In this document: positions 27,772 to 36,951 of the stretch, piece after piece
How positions within the stretch are numbered: the stretch's first letter is position 1
Layout of the letters: each line of letters opens with the position of its first letter
DNA from: VRUE01 sp963717375
GTDB lineage: Bacteria; Actinomycetota; Thermoleophilia; Solirubrobacterales; 70-9
Direction of reading: 5' to 3'
DNA: 64,000 nt
Assembly (NCBI GenBank): GCA_963717375.1
Contig: OY970329.1
Location: forward strand, 372,001 to 436,000
The notes under the pieces: model-generated
Database searches by the model: none
What the model was told of the DNA's origin: nothing
Seen by the model: the letters and a program-made list of their open reading frames with translations, nothing else
Made by a program: the position numbers and the translations under genes

Positions 27772-28929
27772 TCATGTCGTGTACTCCGCGTTGATCCGTA
27801 CGTACTCGTAGCCGAGGTCGGAGAACCAGACGTGGGCGGAATGCTCGCCGCGGTCGAGCCGCAGCCCGATCTCGGCCTCGGGGACGTCCTCGGAAAGCTC
27901 GGCGTTGTCGATCGAGTCGCCTCCGATCTCCTCCAGGTCCTCACCGGCGAGGGCCATTCCAGCGGCCTGCGCGATCCGGCCCCAGTTCTGGTCGCGGCCG
28001 AAGAGCGCGGTCTTGACCAGCGGCGAGTTGGCGATCGCGCGGGCGACCCGCTCGGCCTCGGCCGCTGACGCCGCGCCGTCGACCTGGATCCTCCCGACCC
28101 GCGTCGAGCCCTCGCCGTCGGCGACGACCTCGATCGCGAGCTGCAGGAGCACCGCCTCGAGCAGTCCCTCGGGCAGGGGCTTCCCGGAGGCCCCGGTCGC
28201 CTGGAACAAGACGGTGTCGTTGGTGCTCATCTGACCATCGACGGTGATCCGCTCGAAGGAGGCGCCGCTCGCAGCGCGCAGAGCGGCGTCGGGGTCCTCG
28301 ACCACGGCGTCTGTCTGGACGAAGCAGAGCATCGTCGCCATGTTCGGCTGGATCATCCCGCCGCCCTTGGCCTGGGCGGACAGGGTCACGCCACCGGCCC
28401 TCACCGTGCAGCGCTTGGGCCAGCGATCGGTGGTGAGAATCGCGTCGGAAAAGTCGATGCCGCCCGTCTCCGAAAGAGCTCCGGCCGCATCACCGATCCC
28501 TCCCAACACCGCCTCGATCGGCAGCGGTACGCCGATCACGCCGGTCTCGCCGACCGCGACGGTCTCGGGGCGCAGGCCCAACTGGGCCGCCGCCTCGTCG
28601 CACATCGCGACCGCGTCGGCGTAGCCCTGCTCGCCGGTCTCGGCGTTGGCGTTGCCGGCGTTGACGACCGCGGCCCGGATCGATCCTTGCTCGCAGCGCT
28701 TGCGGCAGACCCGCACCGGCGCCGCGGCCGAGGCGTTGCGGGTGAGCACGATCGCCGAGGAAACCTCCTCGACATCGCAGACGATCAGCCCGACGTCGGT
28801 CTTGCCGCCGCCCTTGAGCCCGCAGTGGGCGCCACCGGCGCGGAAGCCCGGAGCGAGCTGAGCGGGGTCGAGCTCCTCCACCCCGGCGGGCGGCTCGACC
28901 CAGCGTGACTTGAAGAAGCCCTCGCTCAT
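27772..28929 (-). CDS. argJ: Bifunctional ornithine acetyltransferase / N-acetylglutamate synthase
   Basis: Recycles the acetyl group from N-acetylornithine to glutamate. 385 residues from the ATG at 28927-28929, which overlaps the argC stop; the longer upstream frame is shadow. The autocleavage site with its Thr nucleophile is in IQPNMATMLCFVQTDA. C-terminal AGMALAGEDLEEIG and YVRINAEYTT match the family. Confidence 0.95.
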   Translation of the reverse strand: MSEGFFKSRWVEPPAGVEELDPAQLAPGFRAGGAHCGLKGGGKTDVGLIVCDVEEVSSAIVLTRNASAAAPVRVCRKRCEQGSIRAAVVNAGNANAETGEQGYADAVAMCDEAAAQLGLRPETVAVGETGVIGVPLPIEAVLGGIGDAAGALSETGGIDFSDAILTTDRWPKRCTVRAGGVTLSAQAKGGGMIQPNMATMLCFVQTDAVVEDPDAALRAASGASFERITVDGQMSTNDTVLFQATGASGKPLPEGLLEAVLLQLAIEVVADGEGSTRVGRIQVDGAASAAEAERVARAIANSPLVKTALFGRDQNWGRIAQAAGMALAGEDLEEIGGDSIDNAELSEDVPEAEIGLRLDRGEHSAHVWFSDLGYEYVRINAEYTT

Positions 28930-29957
28930 CTCAGCCCCAGCGTCTCTTTGAGGCCGAGCATCAGGTTGAGGTTCTGCACGCCCTGTCCGGAAGCGCCCTT
29001 CCAGAGGTTGTCGATCGCCGAGAAGGCGAGCACGCGGCCGCGCTCCTCGACCGTTACGTAGACGTGGCACTCGTTGGTGTCGCGCACGTCGCGCAGCCCG
29101 GGCGGGCCGTCGACGACGCGGACGAAGGGCTCATCGGCGTAGCGCTCGCGGTAAAGCGCCTGCACCGCGTCCTTGGAGATCGGCTCGCTGGTCTGGGCGT
29201 AGCAGCTAGTCAGCTCGCCCTGGTCGAGCGGCAGCAGGTGGGGGACGAAGGTGACCGGGGCGGGACTGCCCAGAGCGGCCAACTCCTGTTCGATCTCGGG
29301 CCGGTGGCGGTGGCCCTCGGTCTTGTAGGCGAAGGCGTTCTCATCCATCGAGACGTAGTGCATCGCGTCACCACCACCGCGACCGGCGCCGGAGACGCCC
29401 TGCTTGGCGTCGATGACGACGTCGGTGAGCAGGCCCTTTTCGGCCAGCGGCGCCAGCGCGAGCACGCTCGCGGTCGGGTAGCAGCCCGGCGTCGCGACCA
29501 GCTTCGCCGAGCGCAACTCGTCGCGATACATCTCGGTCAGCCCGTAGACGCCCGTGCCGAAGAGCTCGGCGGCGCCATGCTCGCCGTACCAGCGCTCGTA
29601 AGTGGGGAGGTCGCGCAGCCTGAAGTCGGCCGAGAGATCGACGACGAGAACGCCCTTGCTCCGCAGCGCCGCCACCACCGGCGCCGAGGCTCCGTGCGGG
29701 TAGGCGACGATCGCCGCGTCGACGCCCTCGACCCGGTCGAGGTCGAGCTCGGTCAGCTCGAGCGGCACCCGGTAGCGCGGGTAGAGGCTGTCGAGCCGCT
29801 TGCCGGCGTCGCTGCGCGAGGTGACCGCGACCAGCTCGAGCTTCGGGTGACGCCAGACGATCTGCGCCGCGAGTGCGCCGGTGAAGCCGGAGGCTCCGGC
29901 CACCAGGACCCTGGCGGCGGCATCGCCGTGAAGCGGTTGGGCGTCGATCTCAGCCAC
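28926..29957 (-). CDS. argC: N-acetyl-gamma-glutamyl-phosphate reductase
   Basis: NADPH-dependent reduction in arginine synthesis. 343 residues: Rossmann VLVAGASGFTGALAAQIVW, catalytic Cys in LVATPGCYPTASVLAL, GRGGGDAMHYVSMDEN, and the C-terminal DNLWKGASGQGVQNLNLMLG. First arginine gene; its start overlaps pheT by 8 bases, so arg transcription may continue from the pheS-pheT unit. Confidence 0.95.
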   Translation of the reverse strand: MAEIDAQPLHGDAAARVLVAGASGFTGALAAQIVWRHPKLELVAVTSRSDAGKRLDSLYPRYRVPLELTELDLDRVEGVDAAIVAYPHGASAPVVAALRSKGVLVVDLSADFRLRDLPTYERWYGEHGAAELFGTGVYGLTEMYRDELRSAKLVATPGCYPTASVLALAPLAEKGLLTDVVIDAKQGVSGAGRGGGDAMHYVSMDENAFAYKTEGHRHRPEIEQELAALGSPAPVTFVPHLLPLDQGELTSCYAQTSEPISKDAVQALYRERYADEPFVRVVDGPPGLRDVRDTNECHVYVTVEERGRVLAFSAIDNLWKGASGQGVQNLNLMLGLKETLGLR

Positions 29958-32409
29958 GGAGCGACCCCCCGATCTTCGTCAGCTCGGCCTCGATCGCGGC
30001 CCGCTGGGCGACCACCTCATCGTCGGTGAGCGTGCGGTCGTCGGCGCGGAACTCGAGCCGCAAGGCGATGCTCTTCTTGCCCTCGCCGAGCTGCTCGCCC
30101 TCATAGAGGTCGAAGACCTCGGCCGCGTGCAACAGCTCGCCAGCCGCGGAGAGCACGGTCTCGCGCAGCCGAGCGGCCGCGACCTCGGTCGGCACGACAA
30201 CCGCAAGGTCTTGGTAGACGGCGGGGAAAGTCGTCACGTCCTCGAAGACCTCGTCACCCGCGGGAGATGCGGCGACGAGCGCCGCCAGATCGATTTCGAA
30301 GGCAACCGCCGTCTCGAGGTCCCAGGCCCGGCAGACAAGCGGGTGCAGCTCGCCGATCCAGCCCGCCGGCTCGCCCGCGACGCCGACCCGTGCGGATCGA
30401 CCAGGGTGAAGGAACGGCTCCTCGGCCGACTCGAACGAGAGCCCGGTGCCGAGCAGGCCGGCCAAGCCTTCCAGCGCGCCCTTGAGGGCGAAGAAGTCGG
30501 CGGGTTCGCCGGCGTCGCGCCACGACTTGGCCGCGAGCGGACCCACCGCGAGGCAGCCGAACCGGTGCGGCTCGGTCACAGGCGCTGCTCGCTCACCCGG
30601 GAACTGACCTCCAAGCGGCCCGTCGCCGACGCCTGATCCCGGCAGGTAGACCCGACCGGACTCGAAGAGGGCGACGCGATCGCTAGCGCGAGCGAGGTTG
30701 CGCTGGGCGATGTCGAGCAGCGAACCGAGCAGGGTCATCCGCATCACCGACTGGTCCTCGGAGAGGGGGTTGGCAAGCACGACGCCGTTGGCGCGCGGGT
30801 CGTCGGCGGGGATCCGCAACCTCCCGGGCTCACCCGGGTCGGTGAAGCTCCAGCCAACGACCTCGTCGAAGCCGAGGTCCCGCATCGCGTCCTCGGCGCG
30901 CCGCCGCACTCGCTGCTCGCGGGTCAAGCCGCCGACCCGGCCGGCGACCGCCGGCAACGTGCTCGGCAGGTGCGCGTCGAGGCCGTGGACCCGCCCGACC
31001 TCCTCGATCAGGTCGACCTCGCGACTGACGTCGTAGTGGCGGTCGGGCGGCACCGTGACCTCGAGGTCCTCGCCCCTAGCCTCGACGCCGAAGCCAAGCC
31101 GCTCCAGGTAGGCGACCTGGTCGGCCTGCGCGATCGACATCCCCAGCAGGCCCTCGACCCGCTCGCCGCGCAGGACCAGTTGTCGAGGCTCCGGGATATC
31201 GGCGGCGACGTCGATCGTCCCCGGCACCAACCTCGCGCCGCAGAGCTCGACCATCAACCGCGAGGCGATCCGCTGCGCCCGCAGGCAGAGTTCGGGGTGG
31301 AGCTGCTTCTCGAAGCGCGAGGAGGCCTCGGAACGCAGCGAGAGGATGCGCGAGGTGCGGAGGATGTTGGTCCCGTTCCAGGTCGCCACCTCGAGCAGGA
31401 CGCTGGTCGTCTGCTCAGAGACCTCGGAGGCCTGCCCGCCCATGATCCCGGCGATGCCGGAAGGGCCGTTGCGGTCGCAAACCAGCACGGTCTCGGCGTC
31501 GAAGGTCCGCTCGACGTCGTCGAGGGTCTTCATCTTCTCGCCCTCCGACGCGGCACGGATCGTCAGCGCGCCGTCGGGGACCTTGTCGAGGTCAAAGGCG
31601 TGCAGCGGCTGCGCGGTCAGCAGCATCACGTAGTTGGTGATGTCGACGACGTTGTTGATCGGCCGCTGGCCGGCCGCGGTCAGACGCGCCTGCAGCCAGG
31701 CGGGCGAGGGCGCGATCGTGACGTCGGTGAAGACGCGGGCGGTGAAGCGCGGGCAGAGATCTGGAACCTCGACCGCGACCGAGGCGTAGTCGCTGACGTC
31801 GCCCTCGCGCTCGGCGGGCGCGTCCTCCGTCCAGGGCTCTGAGCTCAGCGGCGCGGCGCTGATCGCGTGCACCTCGCGGGCGACGCCGAAGACGCCGAAG
31901 CAGTCGACCCGGTTCGGCGTCACCTCCAGCTCCAGCACCGGCTCGGCGATCGGCAACACCTCGGAGAGCGGCGTGCCGGCGACGAGCCCGTCGTCCTCGA
32001 GCACGAGGATTCCGGGCGGCCCCTCCCCCAGCTCGAGCTCCGAGGAGGCGCAGATCATTCCCGCCGATTCGACCCCGCGCAGCTTCGCCTTGCCGATCTT
32101 GTGACCCCCGGGCAGCGTCGCTCCCGGCAGCGCCACCGGAACCGTCTGCCCCGCGGCAACGTTCGGGGCGCCGCAGACGATCGTGCGCTCGCCATCGCCG
32201 GTGTCGACCGTGCAGACGCGCAGCCGGTCCGCGTTGGGGTGCGGCTCGGCGCTCAGCACCTTGCCGACGACGAAGCCCTCCGCCGACGGCGGCCCGACCG
32301 CGCCGACCCGCTCGACCTCGGTCCCGGTCATCGCCAGCCGCTCGGCCAGCTCTCCCGGCTCGACACCCGGGTCGCAGTACTCGCGCAGCCATGAGTACGG
32401 CACCCTCAT
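29950..32409 (-). CDS. pheT: Phenylalanyl-tRNA synthetase beta subunit
   Basis: 819 residues from the ATG at 32407-32409 (MRVPYSWLREYCDPG), overlapping the pheS stop by 4 bases; the upstream open frame is shadow. N-terminal tRNA-binding EMAP/OB domain (VCTVDTGDGERTIVCGAPNV), B3/B4 editing domain, B5 DNA-binding-like domain (VTPPDRHYDVSREVDLIEEVGR-type segment) and C-terminal anticodon-binding domain (VYQDLAVVVPTEV). Normal length. Confidence 0.96.
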   Translation of the reverse strand: MRVPYSWLREYCDPGVEPGELAERLAMTGTEVERVGAVGPPSAEGFVVGKVLSAEPHPNADRLRVCTVDTGDGERTIVCGAPNVAAGQTVPVALPGATLPGGHKIGKAKLRGVESAGMICASSELELGEGPPGILVLEDDGLVAGTPLSEVLPIAEPVLELEVTPNRVDCFGVFGVAREVHAISAAPLSSEPWTEDAPAEREGDVSDYASVAVEVPDLCPRFTARVFTDVTIAPSPAWLQARLTAAGQRPINNVVDITNYVMLLTAQPLHAFDLDKVPDGALTIRAASEGEKMKTLDDVERTFDAETVLVCDRNGPSGIAGIMGGQASEVSEQTTSVLLEVATWNGTNILRTSRILSLRSEASSRFEKQLHPELCLRAQRIASRLMVELCGARLVPGTIDVAADIPEPRQLVLRGERVEGLLGMSIAQADQVAYLERLGFGVEARGEDLEVTVPPDRHYDVSREVDLIEEVGRVHGLDAHLPSTLPAVAGRVGGLTREQRVRRRAEDAMRDLGFDEVVGWSFTDPGEPGRLRIPADDPRANGVVLANPLSEDQSVMRMTLLGSLLDIAQRNLARASDRVALFESGRVYLPGSGVGDGPLGGQFPGERAAPVTEPHRFGCLAVGPLAAKSWRDAGEPADFFALKGALEGLAGLLGTGLSFESAEEPFLHPGRSARVGVAGEPAGWIGELHPLVCRAWDLETAVAFEIDLAALVAASPAGDEVFEDVTTFPAVYQDLAVVVPTEVAAARLRETVLSAAGELLHAAEVFDLYEGEQLGEGKKSIALRLEFRADDRTLTDDEVVAQRAAIEAELTKIGGSLRG

Positions 32410-33464
32410 GAGAACTGCTCCAGCACCCGCACGTCGTTGTCGAAGAAACGCCGCAGGTCGGGCACGCCGTGGCGCAGCATCGCGATCCGCTCGACCCCCA
32501 TGCCGAAGGCGAAGCCCTGCACCTTCTCGGGGTCGTAGCCGTTTGACTCGACGAAGCCGAGCACGTTGGGATCGACCATGCCGGCGCCGCCGACCTCGAT
32601 CCAGCCGATCCCCTTGCAGAGGTTGCAACGGGCGCCGTCGCTCAGAGCGCCCGTGCCCTCGCACTGGAAGCAGGAGACGTCGAACTCGACGCTGGGCTCG
32701 GTGAAGGGGAAGAAGTGCGGCCGCATGCGCGCCTCGCGATTGCCGCCGAAGATCGCCCGCAGCATCTCGTCGAGAGTGCCCTGCAGGTCGGCGAGCGTGA
32801 TCCCCTCGCCGATCGCCAGGCCCTCGACCTGGTGGAACATCGGGCTGTGGGTGGCGTCAGAGTCGCGCCGGTAGACCTTGCCGGGGGCGATCATAAAGAT
32901 CGGCGGCGGCTGTGCCTCCATGCTCCGCACCTGCACCGGCGAGGTATGGGTGCGCAACAGCACCTCGGGGTCGGACTGGACGTAGAAGGTGTCCTGAAGC
33001 ATCCGCGCCGGGTGCCCGGGTGGGTGATTGAGCGCGGTGAAGTTGTAGTAGTCGTGCTCGACCTCGGGCCCCTCCATCACCCGGTAGCCGAGGCCGACCA
33101 TCACGTCCTCGATCTGGCGCGTGGTGCGGGTGATCAGGTGGATGTGCCCGGCCGGCCGGGCCGGAGCGCCGGGCAGCGTCACGTCGACCCGGTCTGCGGT
33201 GAGCTGCGATTCAAGCTCGCCGGCGTCGAGCGTCTCCGCCCGCGACTCGAGCAGCGCCTCCAGCTCCTTGCGCGCCTTGTTGGCGCCGCCGCCGACCTTG
33301 CCCCGTTCCTCCGCCGGCAACTCGGCGATCCCGCGCAGGACCGTGGTCAGCTCCGCCTTCCGGCCGAGGTAGCGGACCCGCAGCTCCTCCAGCTCCGCCG
33401 TTCCCGCCGCGGCCTCGATCGCCGCGGCAGCCTCGACCCTGATCTCCTCGATCCGCTCAAGCAT
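32406..33464 (-). CDS. pheS: Phenylalanyl-tRNA synthetase alpha subunit
   Basis: 352 residues from the ATG at 33462-33464 with AGAGGA 8-9 bases upstream; the upstream open frame is shadow. Class II core: GPEVEHDYYNFTALNHPPGH, RTHTSPVQVRSME, VYRRDSDATHSPMFHQVEGL, and the class II motif 3 FGMGVERIAMLRHGV. Overlaps the upstream SpoU gene and the downstream pheT, so these three are one unit. Confidence 0.96.
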   Translation of the reverse strand: MLERIEEIRVEAAAAIEAAAGTAELEELRVRYLGRKAELTTVLRGIAELPAEERGKVGGGANKARKELEALLESRAETLDAGELESQLTADRVDVTLPGAPARPAGHIHLITRTTRQIEDVMVGLGYRVMEGPEVEHDYYNFTALNHPPGHPARMLQDTFYVQSDPEVLLRTHTSPVQVRSMEAQPPPIFMIAPGKVYRRDSDATHSPMFHQVEGLAIGEGITLADLQGTLDEMLRAIFGGNREARMRPHFFPFTEPSVEFDVSCFQCEGTGALSDGARCNLCKGIGWIEVGGAGMVDPNVLGFVESNGYDPEKVQGFAFGMGVERIAMLRHGVPDLRRFFDNDVRVLEQFS

Positions 33465-34176
33465 TGGAAGGGTCCTCTGGCATGGCGAGCGACGATATCC
33501 GCTCGGCGCAGATCGCAGCCACGGCGGCGACGTTGAGCGACTCGGCGCCGCCGGAACGGAGGGGGACCGTGACCTCGGTCTCGCACTCGGCGAGCACCTC
33601 TTGCGGCAGTCCCTCGCGCTCGGCGCCGAGGCAAAGCGTCGCCGCGCCGGCAAGCGCCGCCGGGCCCTCGCCTCCGTGTGCGACGAGGGCAACGCGCGGC
33701 GCCGGCGTCTCGGCAACCTCCGCCCGGGCGACCGCCTGGCCGAAGATCGAGCCCATGCTCGCCCGCACCGCCTTCGGCGAGAAGGGATCGGCGCAGCCGG
33801 GGCCAAGCACCACGGGGCCGTCGAGCAGAGCGTGAACGGTGCGGATGATCGTGCCGACGTTGCCGGGGTCGCCGACCCCATGCAGGTAGAGACAGGGCGA
33901 GCCGCCGGGCTCGGCCCAGCGCTGGGGCCAGACGGCGATCGCCCGCGTCCCGGAGCCGAGGATCGATACCGCGGCCAGCAGCTCGGGGTCGACCTCCTCG
34001 CCACCCAGCCCACTGCCCGCCGCGCTAAGCAGGAAGCGCGGCTCGGCGCCGGCCGCGAGTCCGGCCTCAATCAGATCCTCGCCCTCGGTGACGAAAGCGC
34101 CCTCGCGCTCGCGATGCTTGCGCTCCCGCAGCTTGCGAACCAGCTTCAGCTTCTCGTTTTGTGGGCTTTCGATCAT
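33457..34176 (-). CDS. TrmH/SpoU-family RNA 2'-O-ribose methyltransferase
   Basis: 239 residues from MIESPQNEKLKLVRKLRERK (ATG 34174-34176); upstream frame is not conserved in character. SPOUT motifs: motif 1 GDPGNVGTIIRTVHA, motif 2 VVLGPGCADPFSPKAVRASM, motif 3 LGAEREGLPQEV with VPLRSGGAESLNVAAVAA. N-terminal substrate-binding domain present. Target is probably 23S rRNA or tRNA, not determinable. Overlaps pheS by 8 bases. Confidence 0.88.
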   Translation of the reverse strand: MIESPQNEKLKLVRKLRERKHREREGAFVTEGEDLIEAGLAAGAEPRFLLSAAGSGLGGEEVDPELLAAVSILGSGTRAIAVWPQRWAEPGGSPCLYLHGVGDPGNVGTIIRTVHALLDGPVVLGPGCADPFSPKAVRASMGSIFGQAVARAEVAETPAPRVALVAHGGEGPAALAGAATLCLGAEREGLPQEVLAECETEVTVPLRSGGAESLNVAAVAAICAERISSLAMPEDPSNA

Positions 34177-34229
34177 CGGATGGCGTGCGGTCGGTTGTGT
34201 CTTCTTGTCTCGGGTTTCTTCTCCTGAAA

Positions 34230-34258
34230 CGAAAAAGCGGGCCGTAAAGACGGCCCGC
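34230..34258 (-). terminator. Intrinsic terminator after rplT
   Basis: Read on the minus strand: perfect 9-bp stem (GCGGGCCGT / ACGGCCCGC) with a 4-base loop, followed by a T-tract (AAAAA at 34232-34236 on plus). It lies 28 bases past the rplT stop, so it ends rpmI-rplT or acts as attenuator ahead of the SpoU-pheS-pheT unit. Confidence 0.85.
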
Positions 34259-34285
34259 CCGGGAAACTGGAGTGCTTGGCTGCGA

Positions 34286-34645
34286 CTAGGCGGCCGCACC
34301 CTCCCGGGCTAGCTCCACAAATCGGCGGAAGGCCTCGCGGTCGCTGACCGCGATCTCGGCGAGCATCTTGCGGTTGACCTCGACCCCGGCCCCGTTGAGG
34401 CCGTGGATCAGTTCGGAGTAGCTCATGCCCTCCAGCCGCGCTGCGGCGTTGATGCGGGTGATCCAGAGCCGGCGGAACTCGCGCTTGCGGTTGCGCCGGT
34501 CACGGTAGGCGTACATCCCCGACCGCTGCACCTGCTCTTTGGCGAAACGGTACGAGGAGTGCTTGCGGCCGAAATAGCCTTTCGCTTCCTTAAGGACTTT
34601 GCGGCGCTTCTTGCGCGCGTGGACAGACCGCTTGACCCGGCTCAC
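34286..34645 (-). CDS. rplT: 50S ribosomal protein L20
   Basis: 119 residues, basic: VHARKKRRKVLKEAKGYFGRK, RRNRKREFRRLWITRINAAAR, GMSYSELIHGLNGAGVEVNRK. GTG start overlaps the rpmI stop by 4 bases. Assembly factor of the large subunit. Here rpmI-rplT is cut off from infC by wecB. Confidence 0.97.
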   Translation of the reverse strand: MSRVKRSVHARKKRRKVLKEAKGYFGRKHSSYRFAKEQVQRSGMYAYRDRRNRKREFRRLWITRINAAARLEGMSYSELIHGLNGAGVEVNRKMLAEIAVSDREAFRRFVELAREGAAA

Positions 34646-34842
34646 TTGCCGCCTCCGAGCAGCTTGCGCACCGTCTTGGTGTCAGACGGAGCGATCTCCA
34701 CCGGCCGTGCCATCCGCCGCTTACGCTTCGGCGACTTCTTCTCGAGGATGTGGCTCGAGTAGGCGCGCCGACCGCGCAGCTTGCCCGTCGCGGTCTTGCG
34801 GAAGCGCTTCTTGGCGCCGGAATGAGTTTTCATCTTGGGCAT
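34642..34842 (-). CDS. rpmI: 50S ribosomal protein L35
   Basis: 66 residues from the ATG at 34840-34842 (PKMKTHSGAKKRFRKTATG); a longer open frame upstream is not used. Basic, typical L35. Divergent from wecB across an 86-base gap that must hold both promoters. Confidence 0.95.
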   Translation of the reverse strand: MPKMKTHSGAKKRFRKTATGKLRGRRAYSSHILEKKSPKRKRRMARPVEIAPSDTKTVRKLLGGGK

Positions 34843-34928
34843 CGGGTTCGCTATTGAAGCAGACGCGCGCGCCTGAGTGCTCGCTCTGTTGCAGGTGGAA
34901 GACGGAGCGCAGGGTACTGTGGCGCCCG

Positions 34929-36011
34929 ATGCGCATCGTCTACGTGGTCGGGACGCGGCCAAACTTCGTCAAGACAGCGCCGGTGATCGGCGCTCTGCGG
35001 GCGCGACTGCCCGAGGGCCGGCACGCGATCGTCCACACCGGCCAGCACTACGACCGGCTGATGTCGGAGGTCTTCCTCGAGGAGTTGGGGGTGCCGGCGC
35101 CCGACCACATGCTCGAGGTCGGCTCGGGCAGCCACGCGCAGCAGACGGCGCGAGTGATGGAGCGCCTGGAGCCGGTGCTGGTGGAGGAGCGACCCGACCT
35201 GGTGATCGTCCCCGGCGACGTCAACTCAACCGCGGCAGCGACTTTGACCGCAGCAAAGATGCAGATCCCAGTGGCGCATATCGAGGCGGGTCTGCGCAGC
35301 TTCGATCGCACGATGCCCGAGGAGCTGAACCGGGTCGTCACCGACCAGCTCTCCGACCAGCTCTTCATCCACAGCCCCGAGGCCAACGACAACCTGCACG
35401 CCGAGGGCATCCCAGCAGAGCGGATCCACCTGGTCGGCAACACGATGATCGACACGCTCGTCGCCCTCGAAGATCGCTTCCGCGCGGCAGGCAGCGCCGG
35501 CCAACTCGGAGTCGAGCCGGGCAAATACGTCCTTGTCACCCTCCACCGCCCCGCGCTTGTCGATGGCCCGCTGCTGGCGGAGACGATCGAGCGGCTTGCC
35601 GCACTGGCGCAAGAGATGCCGGTCGTCTTCCCAGTCCACCCGCGCACCCGAGCGATGATGGAGGCGATCGCCTCCGAGCACCCGGGCCTGCTCCTCTGCG
35701 ACCCGCTCGGCTACATCGACTTCCTCTCCCTCCTCGCCGACGCCGGCGCCGTCCTAACCGACTCCGGCGGCATCCAAGAGGAGACGACCTACCTCGGCAT
35801 CCCCTGCTTCACGCTCCGCGACAACACAGAGCGCCCAATCACCATCACCGCCGGCACAAACACCCTGCTAGGCCTCGATCCAACTGCGATCTCCCAGATC
35901 CCGGCTGCGCTAGCGCAGCGCCCATCGGAGCGGCCGGAACCGCCGCCGCTCTGGGACGGACGAGCCGCGGAGCGGATCGCCGACGTAGTAGTGGGGCTGG
36001 AAGAGAGCTAA
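34929..36011 (+). CDS. wecB: UDP-N-acetylglucosamine 2-epimerase
   Basis: Makes UDP-ManNAc from UDP-GlcNAc for cell-surface polymers. 360 residues from the ATG at 34929 (the open frame starts further up but without family similarity). Motifs: VGTRPNFVKTAPVIGAL, IVHTGQHYDRLMSEVFLEEL, VPGDVNSTAAATL, VAHIEAGLRSFDRTMPEE and VLTDSGGIQEETTYLGIP. It lies on plus between infC and rpmI, with its stop overlapping the infC stop. Confidence 0.94.
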   Translation: MRIVYVVGTRPNFVKTAPVIGALRARLPEGRHAIVHTGQHYDRLMSEVFLEELGVPAPDHMLEVGSGSHAQQTARVMERLEPVLVEERPDLVIVPGDVNSTAAATLTAAKMQIPVAHIEAGLRSFDRTMPEELNRVVTDQLSDQLFIHSPEANDNLHAEGIPAERIHLVGNTMIDTLVALEDRFRAAGSAGQLGVEPGKYVLVTLHRPALVDGPLLAETIERLAALAQEMPVVFPVHPRTRAMMEAIASEHPGLLLCDPLGYIDFLSLLADAGAVLTDSGGIQEETTYLGIPCFTLRDNTERPITITAGTNTLLGLDPTAISQIPAALAQRPSERPEPPPLWDGRAAERIADVVVGLEES

Positions 36012-36811
36012 GCCGCTGCTGCGTCGTCGCCGGGCGAATCCTCGGCGGCGTTCTCGTCGGCGGACTCGTCCTCAACAGCAGGCGTCTCCTCGGCAGCCGG
36101 TGCCGGTGTCTCCTCGGACGCAGGAGCGTCCTCGACCACCGGCGCGTCCTCCCTTGCCGGTGCCTCCTCAGTCGTGGCAGTCTCCTCGGAGGCCGGTGTC
36201 TCGGTCGTGGCTGGCGTTGCCTCGTCACCCGGGGTCTCCTCGCCCTCGGCGTCGACTTTGGCCGCCTCTTTGCCGGGCGCCAGCAACATGCTCATGTTGC
36301 GGCCTTCCTGCAGTGGCTGGGACTCGATCACGGCAAGGCCGTCAAGGTCCTCGTAGAGGCGTTGCAGTAGCGCCCTACCCCGCTCCGGGTGCGCCTGCTC
36401 GCGACCGCGGAACATGATCGTCACCTTGACCTTGTCCTGGTGGCGCAGGAAGCGCGCGACGTGACCCATCTTGGTCTCGTAATCGTGCTGGGCGATCTTC
36501 GGCCGCAGCTTGATCTCGCGGATGTTGACCTGCTGCTGGTGCTTGCGAGCCTGCTTCTGCTTCTGCTCCTGCTCGTACTTGTACTTCGAGTAGTCGAGCA
36601 GGCGGGTGACCGGCGGCTTCGAGCCCGGGGCGACCTCGACCAGGTCGAGGTCGGCGTCCTGGGCACGTTTGAGCGCCTCGTCGATGTCGACGATCCCGAG
36701 CTGCTCCCCCTCGGCCCCGATCAGGCGCACTTTGGGGACGCGGATCCGCTCGTTGATCCGGGTCGTATCGCGCTCTGGTGGGCGCCGGTCGAACCTACGC
36801 GGGACCGGCAC
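36008..36811 (-). CDS. infC: Translation initiation factor IF-3 with acidic C-terminal extension
   Basis: IF-3 core in residues 1-177: RDTTRINERIRVPKVRLIG, DLDLVEVAPGSKPPVTRLLD, LDYSKYKYEQEQKQKQ, VKVTIMFRGREQAHPERG and QEGRNMSMLLAP. A 90-residue tail of Glu, Thr, Pro, Ala and Asp follows, about half again the normal length. The GTG at 36811 is used as start; the codon before is ATA, and AUU-type starts are known for infC elsewhere. Unlike usual, rpmI-rplT do not follow directly. Confidence 0.93.
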   Translation of the reverse strand: MPVPRRFDRRPPERDTTRINERIRVPKVRLIGAEGEQLGIVDIDEALKRAQDADLDLVEVAPGSKPPVTRLLDYSKYKYEQEQKQKQARKHQQQVNIREIKLRPKIAQHDYETKMGHVARFLRHQDKVKVTIMFRGREQAHPERGRALLQRLYEDLDGLAVIESQPLQEGRNMSMLLAPGKEAAKVDAEGEETPGDEATPATTETPASEETATTEEAPAREDAPVVEDAPASEETPAPAAEETPAVEDESADENAAEDSPGDDAAAA

Positions 36812-36951
36812 TATCTAAGTGAGGTGTGGAGCTTCAAGCGGACGAGAGGTAGGGAGGCAGGCACGGGACGCTCAGCGGCGCGGGGTGTTTGGGGTGCCTG
36901 CGATCAAGTGTCCGGAGTATAGACAGAGGATGCGAAGTGGCAAGGCCTGGC

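Noticed and set aside
34599..34928. N-terminal extension of wecB to 34599
   Set aside because: Overlaps rpmI and rplT, Arg/Ser-rich shadow; family starts at the ATG at 34929.
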